Source of the DNA: Hymenobacter cyanobacteriorum
Lineage (GTDB): Bacteria; Bacteroidota; Bacteroidia; Cytophagales; Hymenobacteraceae
DNA: 64,000 nt
Assembly: GCF_022631375.1 (NCBI RefSeq)
Contig: NZ_JALBGC010000004.1
Span: 248,001 to 312,000 of the forward strand
Reading direction: 5' to 3'
In this document: piece by piece, positions 22,291-30,490 of the stretch
Numbering within the stretch: position 1 is the stretch's first letter
Layout of the letters: every line of letters begins with the position of its first letter
Notes under the pieces: generated by a model
What the model was told of the DNA's origin: nothing
The model's database searches: none
The model's input: only the letters and a program-made list of their open reading frames with translations
Made by a program: the position numbers and the translations under genes

Positions 22291-23565
22291 ATGCATTCTC
22301 TTTTCACTCTTGCCCGCTTACACAAAGCTGCATTCTTCTTCTGCGGCTGCATTATCGTGGGCCTTTTCGTTGCGAATTGGTTTCGGCTTCTACCCAGCAT
22401 CGGCATAGCTGGCCTGATGGCTACCGGACTGATTTATACGTTGTCGCATCGGTGCATCGCAAATAAGCCCCTGTGGCCTGTTTTCGGCAGTTTGACACTA
22501 ATTTTCGGCTTGCATCTGGCTGCTGGCTTGCATACCGAAGCTGCAAATCTGGACGATTACTGGAAAGATGTTGTGATGCAACTGCCATTGCTTTTGCTAC
22601 CGCTGGCATTTTGGTTGCTGCCCCCTATGCCCGGGAGGCACTTGCGATGGCTTTGGCTGCTGCTCATCATTATAACATTGCTGGCCGCAATAGGTGCTAC
22701 TGCAAACTACCTGCTCGACTTCTCCCGAATCAACGAGGTATATCTCCATTCTAAGGTGATGCCGACGGAGCCGGACCATATTCGGTTTAGTCTCCTCGTC
22801 ACACTGGCAATTGCTGCCGGGATACTGCTCTTGGCGCATAAAGCCGTGCAACAATTGTGGCAGCCGTGGCTGATTGGCGCGGTTGTTATCCTCACGCTTT
22901 TCCTCCATCTGCTGGCAGTGCGCAGCGGTGAGATGACTTTCTACGCGCTGGGCTGCTTGGCAGTCTTATGGCTGGTGCTTCGCAAGCGGCAGTGGCTTCG
23001 TGCTGCTGCTTTGGCAAACATATTGGTTGTGCTGCCGCTGTTTAGTTACGTAGCGTTTCCCACCTTCCGCAACAAGATTTACAATACCCAGGAAGACGTC
23101 AGCAAGGTAGAACAGAACAGTAGTGACGAAGGCAAGAATTTCTCCATTGCGGCGCGGGTTTATTCTTACCGGGCGGCCTACGCAATCTGGGAAGACAACA
23201 AGTTCATCGGAGTAGGAAAGCCGGACCTGAAAAGTGAAATGGCCAAGCGCTACGGGCAGCTCTACCCAGAAATGGGGGCCGAGTTCTACATTATGCCCCA
23301 CAACCAATACATCTATAACCTAGCGGCCTATGGCGCTCTGGGCCTAGCGGTGTTTTGCCTTGGCCTGTTTTACCCTGCGTGGTGGGCGCGACACAAGCAC
23401 TCACCGCTACTATTGGCCCAATACGTCAGCATTGCCCTATCATTTCTGGTTGAATACACGCTGGAAACGCAGATTGGACTGGCCTTTGTTGTTTTCTTTC
23501 TGCTACTCGCGCTGCAGGGTTCCCTGCCCAGCGACGACCCAGACCCAACCTGGCGCCCCGCCTAG
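22291..23565 (+). CDS. O-antigen ligase/polymerase-like membrane protein
   Basis: The 424-residue product (from the ATG at 22291) is a polytopic inner-membrane protein with about ten hydrophobic segments. It has the layout of the Wzy_C/WaaL family: a large periplasmic loop near residues 265-350 containing GVGKPDLKSEM and then MPHNQYIYNLAAYGALGL, where the HNQY motif is typical. Such proteins transfer or polymerise surface polysaccharide. The frame is open back to a GTG at 22246, but that lies inside the rpsJ terminator. The gene interrupts the order rpsJ-rplC and has lower GC than its neighbours. No promoter motif was found for it. Confidence 0.8.
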   Translation: MHSLFTLARLHKAAFFFCGCIIVGLFVANWFRLLPSIGIAGLMATGLIYTLSHRCIANKPLWPVFGSLTLIFGLHLAAGLHTEAANLDDYWKDVVMQLPLLLLPLAFWLLPPMPGRHLRWLWLLLIIITLLAAIGATANYLLDFSRINEVYLHSKVMPTEPDHIRFSLLVTLAIAAGILLLAHKAVQQLWQPWLIGAVVILTLFLHLLAVRSGEMTFYALGCLAVLWLVLRKRQWLRAAALANILVVLPLFSYVAFPTFRNKIYNTQEDVSKVEQNSSDEGKNFSIAARVYSYRAAYAIWEDNKFIGVGKPDLKSEMAKRYGQLYPEMGAEFYIMPHNQYIYNLAAYGALGLAVFCLGLFYPAWWARHKHSPLLLAQYVSIALSFLVEYTLETQIGLAFVVFFLLLALQGSLPSDDPDPTWRPA

Positions 23566-23644
23566 CGCTCCGAGCCAAAAGGGCAGGGGAGGGGCGCTTT
23601 TCCAAGAGCTAACAGCCTCACTGAGAAAATATTTCTCGGCCACA

Positions 23645-23676
23645 TTGGGATAGCCCCAGCTTTTTTTCTATCTTTG
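23645..23676 (+). promoter_or_regulatory. Promoter of the rplC-rpsN block
   Basis: TATCTTTG at 23669-23676 is a full -7 match. TTGG at 23645-23648, 20 bases upstream, is a weak -33 element. The following GCACTCCCTTAGCGAAAA copies the initial sequence of the tRNA-Trp/secE promoter near 4680 with one base missing. Confidence 0.75.
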
Positions 23677-23689
23677 CACTCCCTTAGCG

Positions 23690-23716
23690 AAAACGGCACT
23701 CGGCCGTTTTCTTTTT
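23690..23716 (+). promoter_or_regulatory. Leader hairpin upstream of rplC
   Basis: AAAACGG (23690-23696) and CCGTTTT (23704-23710) form a 7-bp stem followed by CTTTTTG. It lies within the first 15-35 bases of the predicted transcript and looks like a small attenuator. L4 controls the S10 operon by attenuation in gamma-proteobacteria, and whether a similar control exists here is unknown. Confidence 0.45.
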
Positions 23717-23739
23717 GTGTTCATTAATAACCAAATAGA

Positions 23740-24360
23740 ATGCCTGGCATCATCGGTAAAAAAATCGGTATGACAAGCCTCTTCACTCCGGACGGGAAAA
23801 ACATTCCCTGCACGCTCATCGAAGCGGGTCCGTGCGTAGTGACGCAGGTTAAGACTATCGCGAATGACGGTTACACCGCCATTCAAATTGGGTACGGCGA
23901 GAAAAAAGAGAAGAACACCACCAAAGCCTTGGTTGGTCACTTCAAGAAAGCCGGTACGACCCCCAAGAAAAAATTGGTTGAATTCCGCCTCGACGCCGAA
24001 TCGACCTACGCCGCTGGCGCTACCATCGACGCGACTCTCTTCGAAGAGGGCGAGTTTGTGGACGTAGTAGGCACTTCCAAAGGCAAGGGTTTCCAGGGCG
24101 TTGTAAAGCGTTACAACTTCCAGGGTGTTGGTGGCCAGACCCACGGCCAGCACAACCGCCTGCGTCACCCCGGTTCTATCGGTGCGTGCTCGTGGCCTTC
24201 GCGCGTATTCAAAGGAATGCGCATGGGTGGCCGCATGGGCAACGACCGCGTGAAAGTGCAGAACCTGAAGGTGATGCGCGTAGTAGGCGACAAGAACCTG
24301 ATTCTGGTGAGCGGCTCGATTCCCGGCGCGAAGAACTCTTACGTGGTAATCGAGAAATAG
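23740..24360 (+). CDS. rplC: 50S ribosomal protein L3
   Basis: L3 (206 residues) is an early-assembly protein near the peptidyl transferase centre. The signature start MPGIIGKKIGMTSLF and the central GKGFQGVVKRYNF...HGQHNRLRHPGSIGACSWPSRVFKGMRMGGRMG loop are present. It is the first gene of the S10 block in this genome because rpsJ is displaced. It is 9 bases before rplD. Confidence 0.99.
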   Translation: MPGIIGKKIGMTSLFTPDGKNIPCTLIEAGPCVVTQVKTIANDGYTAIQIGYGEKKEKNTTKALVGHFKKAGTTPKKKLVEFRLDAESTYAAGATIDATLFEEGEFVDVVGTSKGKGFQGVVKRYNFQGVGGQTHGQHNRLRHPGSIGACSWPSRVFKGMRMGGRMGNDRVKVQNLKVMRVVGDKNLILVSGSIPGAKNSYVVIEK

Positions 24361-24369
24361 ACTAGTACG

Positions 24370-25008
24370 ATGGAACTCGCAGTATATAACCTCAAAGGCG
24401 AAGACACCGGCCGCAAAGTGACCCTGTCTGACGCCATCTTCGGCCTCGAAGTAAACGAGCACGTGATGTACTTGGACGTGAAGCAGTACTTGGCCAACCA
24501 GCGCCAGGGCACGCACAAGTCCAAGCAGCGCAACGAGGTGCACGGCACCACCAAGAAGCTGAAGAAGCAAAAAGGTACGGGCGGCGCCCGCGCCGGCAGC
24601 ATGAAGTCTGGTGTGTTCGTTGGTGGTGGCCGCATGTTCGGTCCTCAGCCCCGCGACTACGGCTTCAAGCTGAACAAGAAGACCAAGCGCGTAGCACGCC
24701 TCTCGGCTCTGTCGAGCCTGGCGAAGGATGGCAAAATCTCCGTTGTGGAGAACATCGCCATGACGGCTCCCCGCACCAAGGACTTCGTTGCCATCCTGGA
24801 CGGCCTCAAGCTGACCAACGGCAAAAAGACCATGCTTGTAACCGGCGAGGTGAACAAGAACGTCATCCTCAGCGCCCGCAACCTGCAGAAAGTGAAAGTG
24901 TCGACGCCCATCGGCCTCAACACCCACGACCTGCTGAACACGGACACGCTCCTGATTTCGGAAGACGGCATGGCTTCATTGGTTGAACTCTATAGCACCG
25001 CCGAATAA
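24370..25008 (+). CDS. rplD: 50S ribosomal protein L4
   Basis: L4 (212 residues) lines the exit tunnel. The long internal loop with RQGTHKSKQRNEVHGTTKK and KGTGGARAGSMKSGVF is present, as is the C-terminal globular part. Its stop codon TAATG overlaps the rplW start by one base, which implies translational coupling. It is the classical regulator of the S10 operon in other bacteria. Confidence 0.98.
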   Translation: MELAVYNLKGEDTGRKVTLSDAIFGLEVNEHVMYLDVKQYLANQRQGTHKSKQRNEVHGTTKKLKKQKGTGGARAGSMKSGVFVGGGRMFGPQPRDYGFKLNKKTKRVARLSALSSLAKDGKISVVENIAMTAPRTKDFVAILDGLKLTNGKKTMLVTGEVNKNVILSARNLQKVKVSTPIGLNTHDLLNTDTLLISEDGMASLVELYSTAE

Positions 25009-25295
25009 TGAGCACCCTGAAACGCCCCATCGTTACCGAAAAGGCCACCGGCCTGAACGAGAAAGGTCGCTACACGTTCGAAGTGGAGCGCACCGCCAAC
25101 AAAGTGCAAATCAAGAAGGACATCGAATCGCTGTACGGCGTGACGGTGACCGAAATCAACACGATGCGCACCATTGGCAAAATGAAGTCGAAAGGCACCA
25201 AAGGCGGCCAGGTTTCCGGTCGCCGCGCCCACGGCAAGAAAGCCATTGTGACCGTGAAAGAAGGCGATGTAATCGACTTCTACGGCAACCTCTAG
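25008..25295 (+). CDS. rplW: 50S ribosomal protein L23
   Basis: L23 (95 residues) sits at the tunnel exit and docks trigger factor and SRP. The typical STLKRPIVTEKATGLNEKGRYTFEV start and the basic C-terminal half (KMKSKGTKGGQVSGRRAHGKKA) are visible. It overlaps rplD by one base (TAATG). A 53-base spacer without a clear hairpin leads to rplB. Confidence 0.97.
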   Translation: MSTLKRPIVTEKATGLNEKGRYTFEVERTANKVQIKKDIESLYGVTVTEINTMRTIGKMKSKGTKGGQVSGRRAHGKKAIVTVKEGDVIDFYGNL

Positions 25296-25348
25296 GCCGA
25301 CCCAGCTTCGCCTCAAATTTTTCGCCGCAAAAGCACAACTAGCTAGTA

Positions 25349-26176
25349 ATGGCACTTAAAAAACTCAGACCAACAACCCCAGGGCAGCGCTTCCGCGTTG
25401 CGCCGGCGTTCGACGAGATTACGACGTCGACCCCGGAGAAGTCGCTGATGACTTCCCTCAGCAAATCGGGTGGCCGGAACTCTTCCGGTAAAATGTCCAA
25501 CCGCTACATCGGCGGTGGTCACAAAACCCAGTACCGCATCGTGGACTTCAAGCGCGACAAAGCCGGTGTTCCGGCCGTCGTGAAGTCCATCGAGTACGAC
25601 CCCAACCGCACTGCGCGCATCGCCCTCGTCAACTATGCCGATGGTGAGAAGCGTTACATCATCGCTCCCGCCGGCATGACGGTAGGCGCGAAGATTGTGT
25701 CGGGTCCGGGCGTCGCTCCCGAAGTAGGCAATACCTTGCCGCTGCGCGAGATTCCCCTCGGTACCATCCTCCACAACATCGAGTTGCAGCCCGGCCAAGG
25801 CGCTGCAATGGCTCGCTCGGCCGGTACCTACGCCCAAATCGTAGCCCGCGAAGAGAAGTACGCCACGCTGAAATTGCCTTCGGGCGAGATGCGCATGGTG
25901 CTCGTTACCTGCATGGCCACCGTTGGCACCGTATCGAACGGCGACCACATGAACACCGTGATGGGCAAAGCCGGCCGTAACCGCTGGGCTGGTCGTCGTC
26001 CCCGCGTTCGTGGTGTGGTAATGAACCCGGTCGACCACCCCATGGGTGGTGGCGAAGGCAAATCGTCGGGTGGTCACCCGCGGAGCCGCAATGGTATTTT
26101 GGCCAAGGGCCAGAAGACCCGCAACAAGAACAAGTATTCGGAGAACCTGATTGTGAGCCGCAAAGGCAAGAAGTAA
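25349..26176 (+). CDS. rplB: 50S ribosomal protein L2
   Basis: L2 (275 residues) is needed for subunit joining and peptidyl transferase activity. The start MALKKLRPTTPGQRFRVAP, the central GGGHKTQYRIVDFKRDK and the C-terminal VRGVVMNPVDHPMGGGEGKSSGG region with the essential His are intact. It is 3 bases before rpsS. Confidence 0.99.
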   Translation: MALKKLRPTTPGQRFRVAPAFDEITTSTPEKSLMTSLSKSGGRNSSGKMSNRYIGGGHKTQYRIVDFKRDKAGVPAVVKSIEYDPNRTARIALVNYADGEKRYIIAPAGMTVGAKIVSGPGVAPEVGNTLPLREIPLGTILHNIELQPGQGAAMARSAGTYAQIVAREEKYATLKLPSGEMRMVLVTCMATVGTVSNGDHMNTVMGKAGRNRWAGRRPRVRGVVMNPVDHPMGGGEGKSSGGHPRSRNGILAKGQKTRNKNKYSENLIVSRKGKK

Positions 26177-26179
26177 TAT

Positions 26180-26458
26180 ATGGCACGTTCACTCAAAAAA
26201 GGGCCGTACATTGACTTCCGGCTGGAAAAGAAAGTCACGGCACTCGAAACGGCTGGTAAGAAATCGGTGGTAAAGACTTGGTCGCGCCGCTCGATGATTT
26301 CCCCGGATTTCGTTGGCCACACGTTCGCTGTTCACAACGGCAATAAGTTCATCCCGGTGTATGTGACCGAGAACATGGTAGGGCACAAGTTGGGCGAATT
26401 CGCCCCGACGCGCAACTTCCGTGGTCACGTCGCCAAAAAAGATAAAGGCAAGCGCTAA
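26180..26458 (+). CDS. rpsS: 30S ribosomal protein S19
   Basis: S19 (92 residues) pairs with S13 in the 30S head. MARSLKKGPYIDFRLEKKV, then TWSRRSMISPDFVGHTFAVHNG and GEFAPTRNFRGH are conserved hallmarks. It is one base away from the rplV start codon. Confidence 0.98.
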   Translation: MARSLKKGPYIDFRLEKKVTALETAGKKSVVKTWSRRSMISPDFVGHTFAVHNGNKFIPVYVTENMVGHKLGEFAPTRNFRGHVAKKDKGKR

Positions 26459-26459
26459 G

Positions 26460-26873
26460 ATGGAAGCAGTAGCAAAACTCCGCAATGTGCCGACCTCGCC
26501 TCGTAAGATGCGTTTGGTGGCCGACCTCGTGCGCGGCAAGAAAGTGACCCAGGCCCTCGGCCTGTTGCGCTTCGAAGCCAACATCGGCGCCGAGAAGATT
26601 GAGAAACTGCTCCTTTCGGCCTTGGCCAACTGGCAGCAGCACAACGAAGAAGAGCGGATTGAGGACGCAAACCTCTACATCAGCGAAATCTTCGTGGACG
26701 AAGGCCGCCAGCTGAAGCGCCTGCGCCCCGCCCCCCAGGGCCGTGGCCACCGCATCCGCAAGCGCAGCAACCATGTGACGCTCAAAATCGACACGAAGGT
26801 TGAAAAGCTTGGTTCCAAGCACGCCAAGCAAGTTGGCACTACCGAAAACCCTAAGGCCGACGCCAAATCCTAA
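26460..26873 (+). CDS. rplV: 50S ribosomal protein L22
   Basis: L22 (137 residues) reaches into the exit tunnel. I start it at the ATG at 26460, directly after rpsS, giving MEAVAKLRNVPTSPRKMRLV. A longer reading from 26421 would overlap rpsS by 38 bases and add residues foreign to L22. The tunnel loop region RLRPAPQGRGHRIRKRSNHVTL is present. A 20-residue charged tail follows the family core. Confidence 0.97.
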   Translation: MEAVAKLRNVPTSPRKMRLVADLVRGKKVTQALGLLRFEANIGAEKIEKLLLSALANWQQHNEEERIEDANLYISEIFVDEGRQLKRLRPAPQGRGHRIRKRSNHVTLKIDTKVEKLGSKHAKQVGTTENPKADAKS

Positions 26874-26879
26874 TTTAGT

Positions 26880-27767
26880 ATGGGACAGAAAGTAAATCCG
26901 GTTGGCTTCCGCTTGGGAGTAATCAAAGGCTGGGACTCCAACTGGTACGGCGGCAAGGACTTCGCCGAGAAATTGGTGGAAGACGAGAAAATCCGCAAGT
27001 ACATCAACGCTCGTATTCAGAAAGGTGGCATTAGCCGCATTGTGATTGAGCGCACCCTGAAGCGCATCACCATCACCATCAACACGGCCCGTCCGGGTGT
27101 GGTGATTGGCAAAGGCGGCCAGGAAGTTGACAAGATTAAGGACGAGCTGAAGCAAATCACCAGCAAAGACGTTCAAATCAACATCTTCGAAATCAAGCGT
27201 CCGGAGTTGGATGCCAAGCTGGTTGGCGAGAGCATCGCCCAGCAGTTGGCCGCTCGTATCTCCTTCCGTCGCGCCATGAAGATGTCGATTCAGGCTGCCA
27301 TGCGTGTTGGTGCCGAAGGCATCAAGATTCAGTGCGGTGGCCGTCTCGGCGGTGCAGAAATTGCCCGTTCGGAGCAGTACAAAGAAGGTCGTACGCCGCT
27401 GCACACGCTGCGCGCCGATATCGACTACGCTTTGTCGGAAGCTCAGACCGTGTATGGCAAAATCGGTATCAAGGTGTGGGTGATGCGCGGTGAGGTGTTC
27501 GGCAAGCCCGACCTCTCGCCCAACCAGCAGCTCACCAACCCCGGTGGTGGCGAAGGTGGCGGTGGTCGTCGTGACGACCGTGGCCCCCGTGGCGAGCGTC
27601 GCGAAGGCGACCGTGGCCCGCGTCGTGACGGTGGTGCCGGTCGTGGCAACGCTGGCGGTGGCGACCGCGCCCCCCGTGGCGCTGGCGACAACGCCGGTCC
27701 CCGTCGCAACGGTCCCGCCCAAGGCGGTGGTGCTGCCGGCGGTGCCGCTCGCGGCCCGCGTCGCTAG
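26880..27767 (+). CDS. rpsC: 30S ribosomal protein S3 with Gly/Arg-rich tail
   Basis: S3 is part of the mRNA entry helicase and contains a KH domain (VVIGKGG at 74-80). The canonical protein ends near residue 217. Residues 221-295 form a low-complexity tail made almost only of Gly, Arg, Asp, Pro and Ala, with repeated RRDDRGPRG, RGPRRD and RGNAGGG units similar to RGG RNA-binding tails. With 295 residues it is about 50-90 longer than most bacterial S3. The tail is in frame, the codon usage matches the core and the stop is followed by a perfect hairpin, so it does not look like a frameshift. Confidence 0.97.
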   Translation: MGQKVNPVGFRLGVIKGWDSNWYGGKDFAEKLVEDEKIRKYINARIQKGGISRIVIERTLKRITITINTARPGVVIGKGGQEVDKIKDELKQITSKDVQINIFEIKRPELDAKLVGESIAQQLAARISFRRAMKMSIQAAMRVGAEGIKIQCGGRLGGAEIARSEQYKEGRTPLHTLRADIDYALSEAQTVYGKIGIKVWVMRGEVFGKPDLSPNQQLTNPGGGEGGGGRRDDRGPRGERREGDRGPRRDGGAGRGNAGGGDRAPRGAGDNAGPRRNGPAQGGGAAGGAARGPRR

Positions 27768-27780
27768 AACAAAGTCAAGC

Positions 27781-27823
27781 CATTTCGCTTCGTTTGCCGC
27801 TTTCCGGTGAACGAAGCGAAATG
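27781..27823 (+). promoter_or_regulatory. Hairpin in the rpsC-rplP spacer
   Basis: CATTTCGCTTCGTT (27781-27794) and AACGAAGCGAAATG (27810-27823) form a perfect 14-bp stem with a 15-base loop. There is no T tract directly after it. It splits the otherwise tightly packed block rplC-rpsN. Confidence 0.85.
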
Positions 27824-27875
27824 TTCGGCTGTTCGCCCCTCTCTCTTACAGAACACTCTCTTTTATTAAAATCAA

Positions 27876-28301
27876 ATGTTACAACCGAAAAGGACCAAGT
27901 ATCGCAAGATGCAAAAGGGTCGCGTAACAGGCCTCGCCTACCGCGGCAGCTCCATAGACTTCGGTTCGTTCGCTATCAAGTCGCTGGAAGTGTCTTGGAT
28001 TACGGCTCGCCAAATTGAGGCTGCTCGTATCGCCATGACCCGCGCCATGAAACGCGAAGGGCAAGTATGGATTCGCATTTTCCCCGACAAGCCGATTACC
28101 AAGAAGCCCGCTGAGGTGCGCATGGGTAAAGGCAAAGGCTCGCCCGAGTATTGGGTGGCCTGCGTGAAGCCCGGCCAAATCATGTTCGAGTCGGACGGTG
28201 TGTCGCTGGAAGTAGCTAAAGAATCGCTGCGTCTGGCGGCTCAGAAGCTCCCCGTAAAAACTTCATTCGTGGTTCGCCGCGACTATACGGACGCTGCTTA
28301 A
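27876..28301 (+). CDS. rplP: 50S ribosomal protein L16
   Basis: L16 (141 residues) organises the A-site region of the large subunit. The start MLQPKRTKYRKMQKGRVTG and the MGKGKGSPEYWVACVKPG segment are typical. The start context AAATCAAATG matches that of rplK and rpoC. It is followed with 3 bases by rpmC. Confidence 0.98.
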   Translation: MLQPKRTKYRKMQKGRVTGLAYRGSSIDFGSFAIKSLEVSWITARQIEAARIAMTRAMKREGQVWIRIFPDKPITKKPAEVRMGKGKGSPEYWVACVKPGQIMFESDGVSLEVAKESLRLAAQKLPVKTSFVVRRDYTDAA

Positions 28302-28304
28302 GTC

Positions 28305-28517
28305 ATGAAGAACAAGACCGACCTCAAAGGCCTTTCCGCTGAAGCGCTGAAAGAGCAAATCAAAACCGAGCAGGCTCAGGGCCAGCAGCTGCGTTTCGCC
28401 CACGCGATTTCGCCCCTGGAAAACCCCGCCCGCCTCAAGGCCAACCGTAAAAACGTCGCCCGCTTGCTCACCGAGCAGACTCGTCGGAACAACGAGCAGG
28501 CCTCTAACCCCGCTTAA
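28305..28517 (+). CDS. rpmC: 50S ribosomal protein L29
   Basis: L29 (70 residues) is a helical hairpin protein at the tunnel exit. It begins MKNKTDLKGLSAEALKEQIK and has the ENPARLKANRKNVARLLTE helix. A short Asn-rich tail ends it. It is located between rplP and rpsQ as in nearly all bacteria. Confidence 0.96.
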   Translation: MKNKTDLKGLSAEALKEQIKTEQAQGQQLRFAHAISPLENPARLKANRKNVARLLTEQTRRNNEQASNPA

Positions 28518-28522
28518 TTCCG

Positions 28523-28819
28523 ATGGCAACCGACGTAACAACCCAAGACCAAGCCGTAGCTGAAGACTCGCGCAACATGCGCAAGGAAATCACCGGCACG
28601 GTAACGAGCTCGAAAATGGACAAGTCCATCACCGTGGCTGTGGTGCAGAAACAAAAGCATCCCAAGTACGGCAAGTTCGTGACCAAAACCACGAAATTCC
28701 ACGCCCACGACGAGAAAAACGAGTGCGGCGAAGGCGACACGGTGCGCATCATGAGCACCCGTCCGCTGAGCAAGACCAAGCGGTGGCGCCTGGTTGAAAT
28801 TGTTGAACGCGCTAAATAA
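28523..28819 (+). CDS. rpsQ: 30S ribosomal protein S17
   Basis: S17 (98 residues) is a primary rRNA-binding OB-fold protein. RNMRKEITGTVTSSKMDKSI and the KYGKFVTKTTKFHAHDEKNEC stretch are diagnostic. An N-terminal extension of about 14 residues precedes the usual start. It is 5 bases after rpmC. Confidence 0.97.
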   Translation: MATDVTTQDQAVAEDSRNMRKEITGTVTSSKMDKSITVAVVQKQKHPKYGKFVTKTTKFHAHDEKNECGEGDTVRIMSTRPLSKTKRWRLVEIVERAK

Positions 28820-28828
28820 TCTGAACCG

Positions 28829-29197
28829 ATGATACAGCAAGAATCCCGCCTGACGGTGGCCGACAACAGCGGCGCCAAGGAAGTCCTCTGCATCCGCGTT
28901 TTGGGTGGCACGGGCAAGAAATACGCCAGCGTTGGCGACAAGATTGTGGTAGCCATCAAGTCGGCTATCCCTTCGGGCAACGCCAAGAAAGGCACCGTGA
29001 GCAAGGCCGTCGTGGTACGTGTGAAGAAGGAAGTGCGCCGCAAAGACGGTTCGTACATTCGCTTCGACGACAACGCTGCCGTGTTGCTCAACAACAACGA
29101 CGAGCCCCGCGGCACGCGCATCTTCGGCCCAGTGGCCCGCGAGCTGCGTGAGCGTCAGTTCATGAAAATCGTATCCCTAGCCCCCGAAGTACTCTAA
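28829..29197 (+). CDS. rplN: 50S ribosomal protein L14
   Basis: L14 (122 residues) sits at the subunit interface. MIQQESRLTVADNSGAKEVLCIRVLGG and the C-terminal GTRIFGPVARELRERQFMKIVSLAPEVL are textbook. It is 9 bases after rpsQ. Confidence 0.98.
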   Translation: MIQQESRLTVADNSGAKEVLCIRVLGGTGKKYASVGDKIVVAIKSAIPSGNAKKGTVSKAVVVRVKKEVRRKDGSYIRFDDNAAVLLNNNDEPRGTRIFGPVARELRERQFMKIVSLAPEVL

Positions 29198-29200
29198 GCC

Positions 29201-29542
29201 ATGGCTATCAGAAAAGCAGACCCCGTGCAACTGCACGTAAAGTCGGGCGATACCGTGAAGGTGATTGCTGGCGACGAAAAGGGCAAAACCGGCGTTATCA
29301 AGTCGGTAAACCGGGTGACTCAGCGCGTAACCGTTGAGGGCCTGAACCTGGTGACGAAACACAACAAGCCGAGCGCCAAATCGCCCCAGGGCGGCATCAC
29401 CAAGATGGAGGCGCCCATGCACGTGAGCAACGTGCAGGCTATTAACCCCACCACCGGTGAGCGGGTGCGCAAAGGCGCCGCAGCGGCCGCAGCTCCGGCT
29501 GCCCCTGCCAAAGCCAAGCGTGCCTCTGCCAAAACGGCTTAA
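29201..29542 (+). CDS. rplX: 50S ribosomal protein L24
   Basis: L24 (113 residues) is an assembly initiator. The KOW-type start VKSGDTVKVIAGDEKGKTG and the MEAPMHVSNVQAINP segment are conserved. The final 25 residues are an Ala/Lys-rich low-complexity tail, comparable with the tails of S12, S3 and L17 in this window. Confidence 0.97.
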   Translation: MAIRKADPVQLHVKSGDTVKVIAGDEKGKTGVIKSVNRVTQRVTVEGLNLVTKHNKPSAKSPQGGITKMEAPMHVSNVQAINPTTGERVRKGAAAAAAPAAPAKAKRASAKTA

Positions 29543-29557
29543 GCAGCCCCCACCATC

Positions 29558-30112
29558 ATGGCCCGTCTCAAAGACATTTATAAAAAAGACGTTGTACCCG
29601 CGCTCCAGGAGAAATTCCAGTTCAAGAGCATCATGCAGGTACCCCGTATCACCAAAATCTGCATCAACCGCGGCATTGGCGCGGCGGTAGCCGACAAGAA
29701 ATTGGTCGACAACGGCGTGGAAGAACTGACGGTTATCACCGGCCAGAAAGCCATTGCCACCATCGCCAAAAAATCGGTGTCGAACTTTAAGCTCCGCGAA
29801 GGCATGCCCATCGGTGCGAAAGTGACGCTGCGCGGCGAGAAAATGTACGAGTTCATGGACCGTCTCTTGACGGTGGCCCTGCCCCGCGTACGTGACTTCA
29901 AAGGCATCAACGACAAAGGGTTCGATGGTCGTGGCAACTACACGCTCGGCGTGAAGGAGCAAATCATCTTCCCTGAAATCTCGATTGACAAAATCAAAGG
30001 CATCTCGGGCATGGACATCACGTTCGTGACCACCGCCGAGAACGACGAGCAGAGCTACGAGCTGCTGAAGGCGTTCGGTATGCCTTTCGCCAATGCTAAA
30101 AAAGACGCTTAA
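29558..30112 (+). CDS. rplE: 50S ribosomal protein L5
   Basis: L5 (184 residues) binds 5S rRNA. Conserved parts are KICINRGIG, ITGQKAIATIAKKSVSNFKLREGMPIG and GNYTLGVKEQIIFPEI. It is 15 bases after rplX and 12 bases before rpsN. Confidence 0.98.
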   Translation: MARLKDIYKKDVVPALQEKFQFKSIMQVPRITKICINRGIGAAVADKKLVDNGVEELTVITGQKAIATIAKKSVSNFKLREGMPIGAKVTLRGEKMYEFMDRLLTVALPRVRDFKGINDKGFDGRGNYTLGVKEQIIFPEISIDKIKGISGMDITFVTTAENDEQSYELLKAFGMPFANAKKDA

Positions 30113-30124
30113 TCTTCCGAACTC

Positions 30125-30394
30125 ATGGCTAAAGAATCCATCAAAGCACGGGAGCGCAAGCGCATTGCCACCGTGGCCCGCTACGCTGAGAAGCGCAAGG
30201 CTCTGAAAGCTGCCGGCGACTACGAAGGTCTCGACAAGCTGCCCAAAAACGCTTCGCCCGTGCGCCTGCACAACCGCGACATGATTGACGGCCGCCCCCG
30301 CGGCTACATGCGCAAGTTTGGCATCAGCCGCGTGCGTTTCCGCGAAATGGCTCTGGCCGGGAAGATTCCCGGTGTGACCAAGTCGAGCTGGTAG
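30125..30394 (+). CDS. rpsN: 30S ribosomal protein S14, zinc-free form
   Basis: S14 (89 residues) completes the 30S head. The C-terminal NRDMIDGRPRGYMRKFGISRVRFREMA block is diagnostic. No CxxC pairs are present, so it is the form that does not bind zinc. It is the last gene of this block: a strong terminator follows and the next spc gene, rpsH, lies 2.6 kb downstream behind two unrelated genes. Confidence 0.98.
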   Translation: MAKESIKARERKRIATVARYAEKRKALKAAGDYEGLDKLPKNASPVRLHNRDMIDGRPRGYMRKFGISRVRFREMALAGKIPGVTKSSW

Positions 30395-30421
30395 TCCAGT
30401 TTAGGCTTTTCGCTAAGCAAC

Positions 30422-30460
30422 AAAATAGGCGCTTCCACTTTGGTGGGGGCGCCTATTTTT
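30422..30460 (+). terminator. Intrinsic terminator after rpsN
   Basis: AAAATAGGCGC and GCGCCTATTTT form the lower stem, with CCAC/GTGG pairing above it, and the stem ends in five T. It closes the rplC-rpsN transcript. Confidence 0.92.
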
Positions 30461-30490
30461 GTTTTAACTGATTTCTAATTCCTCCGACAC

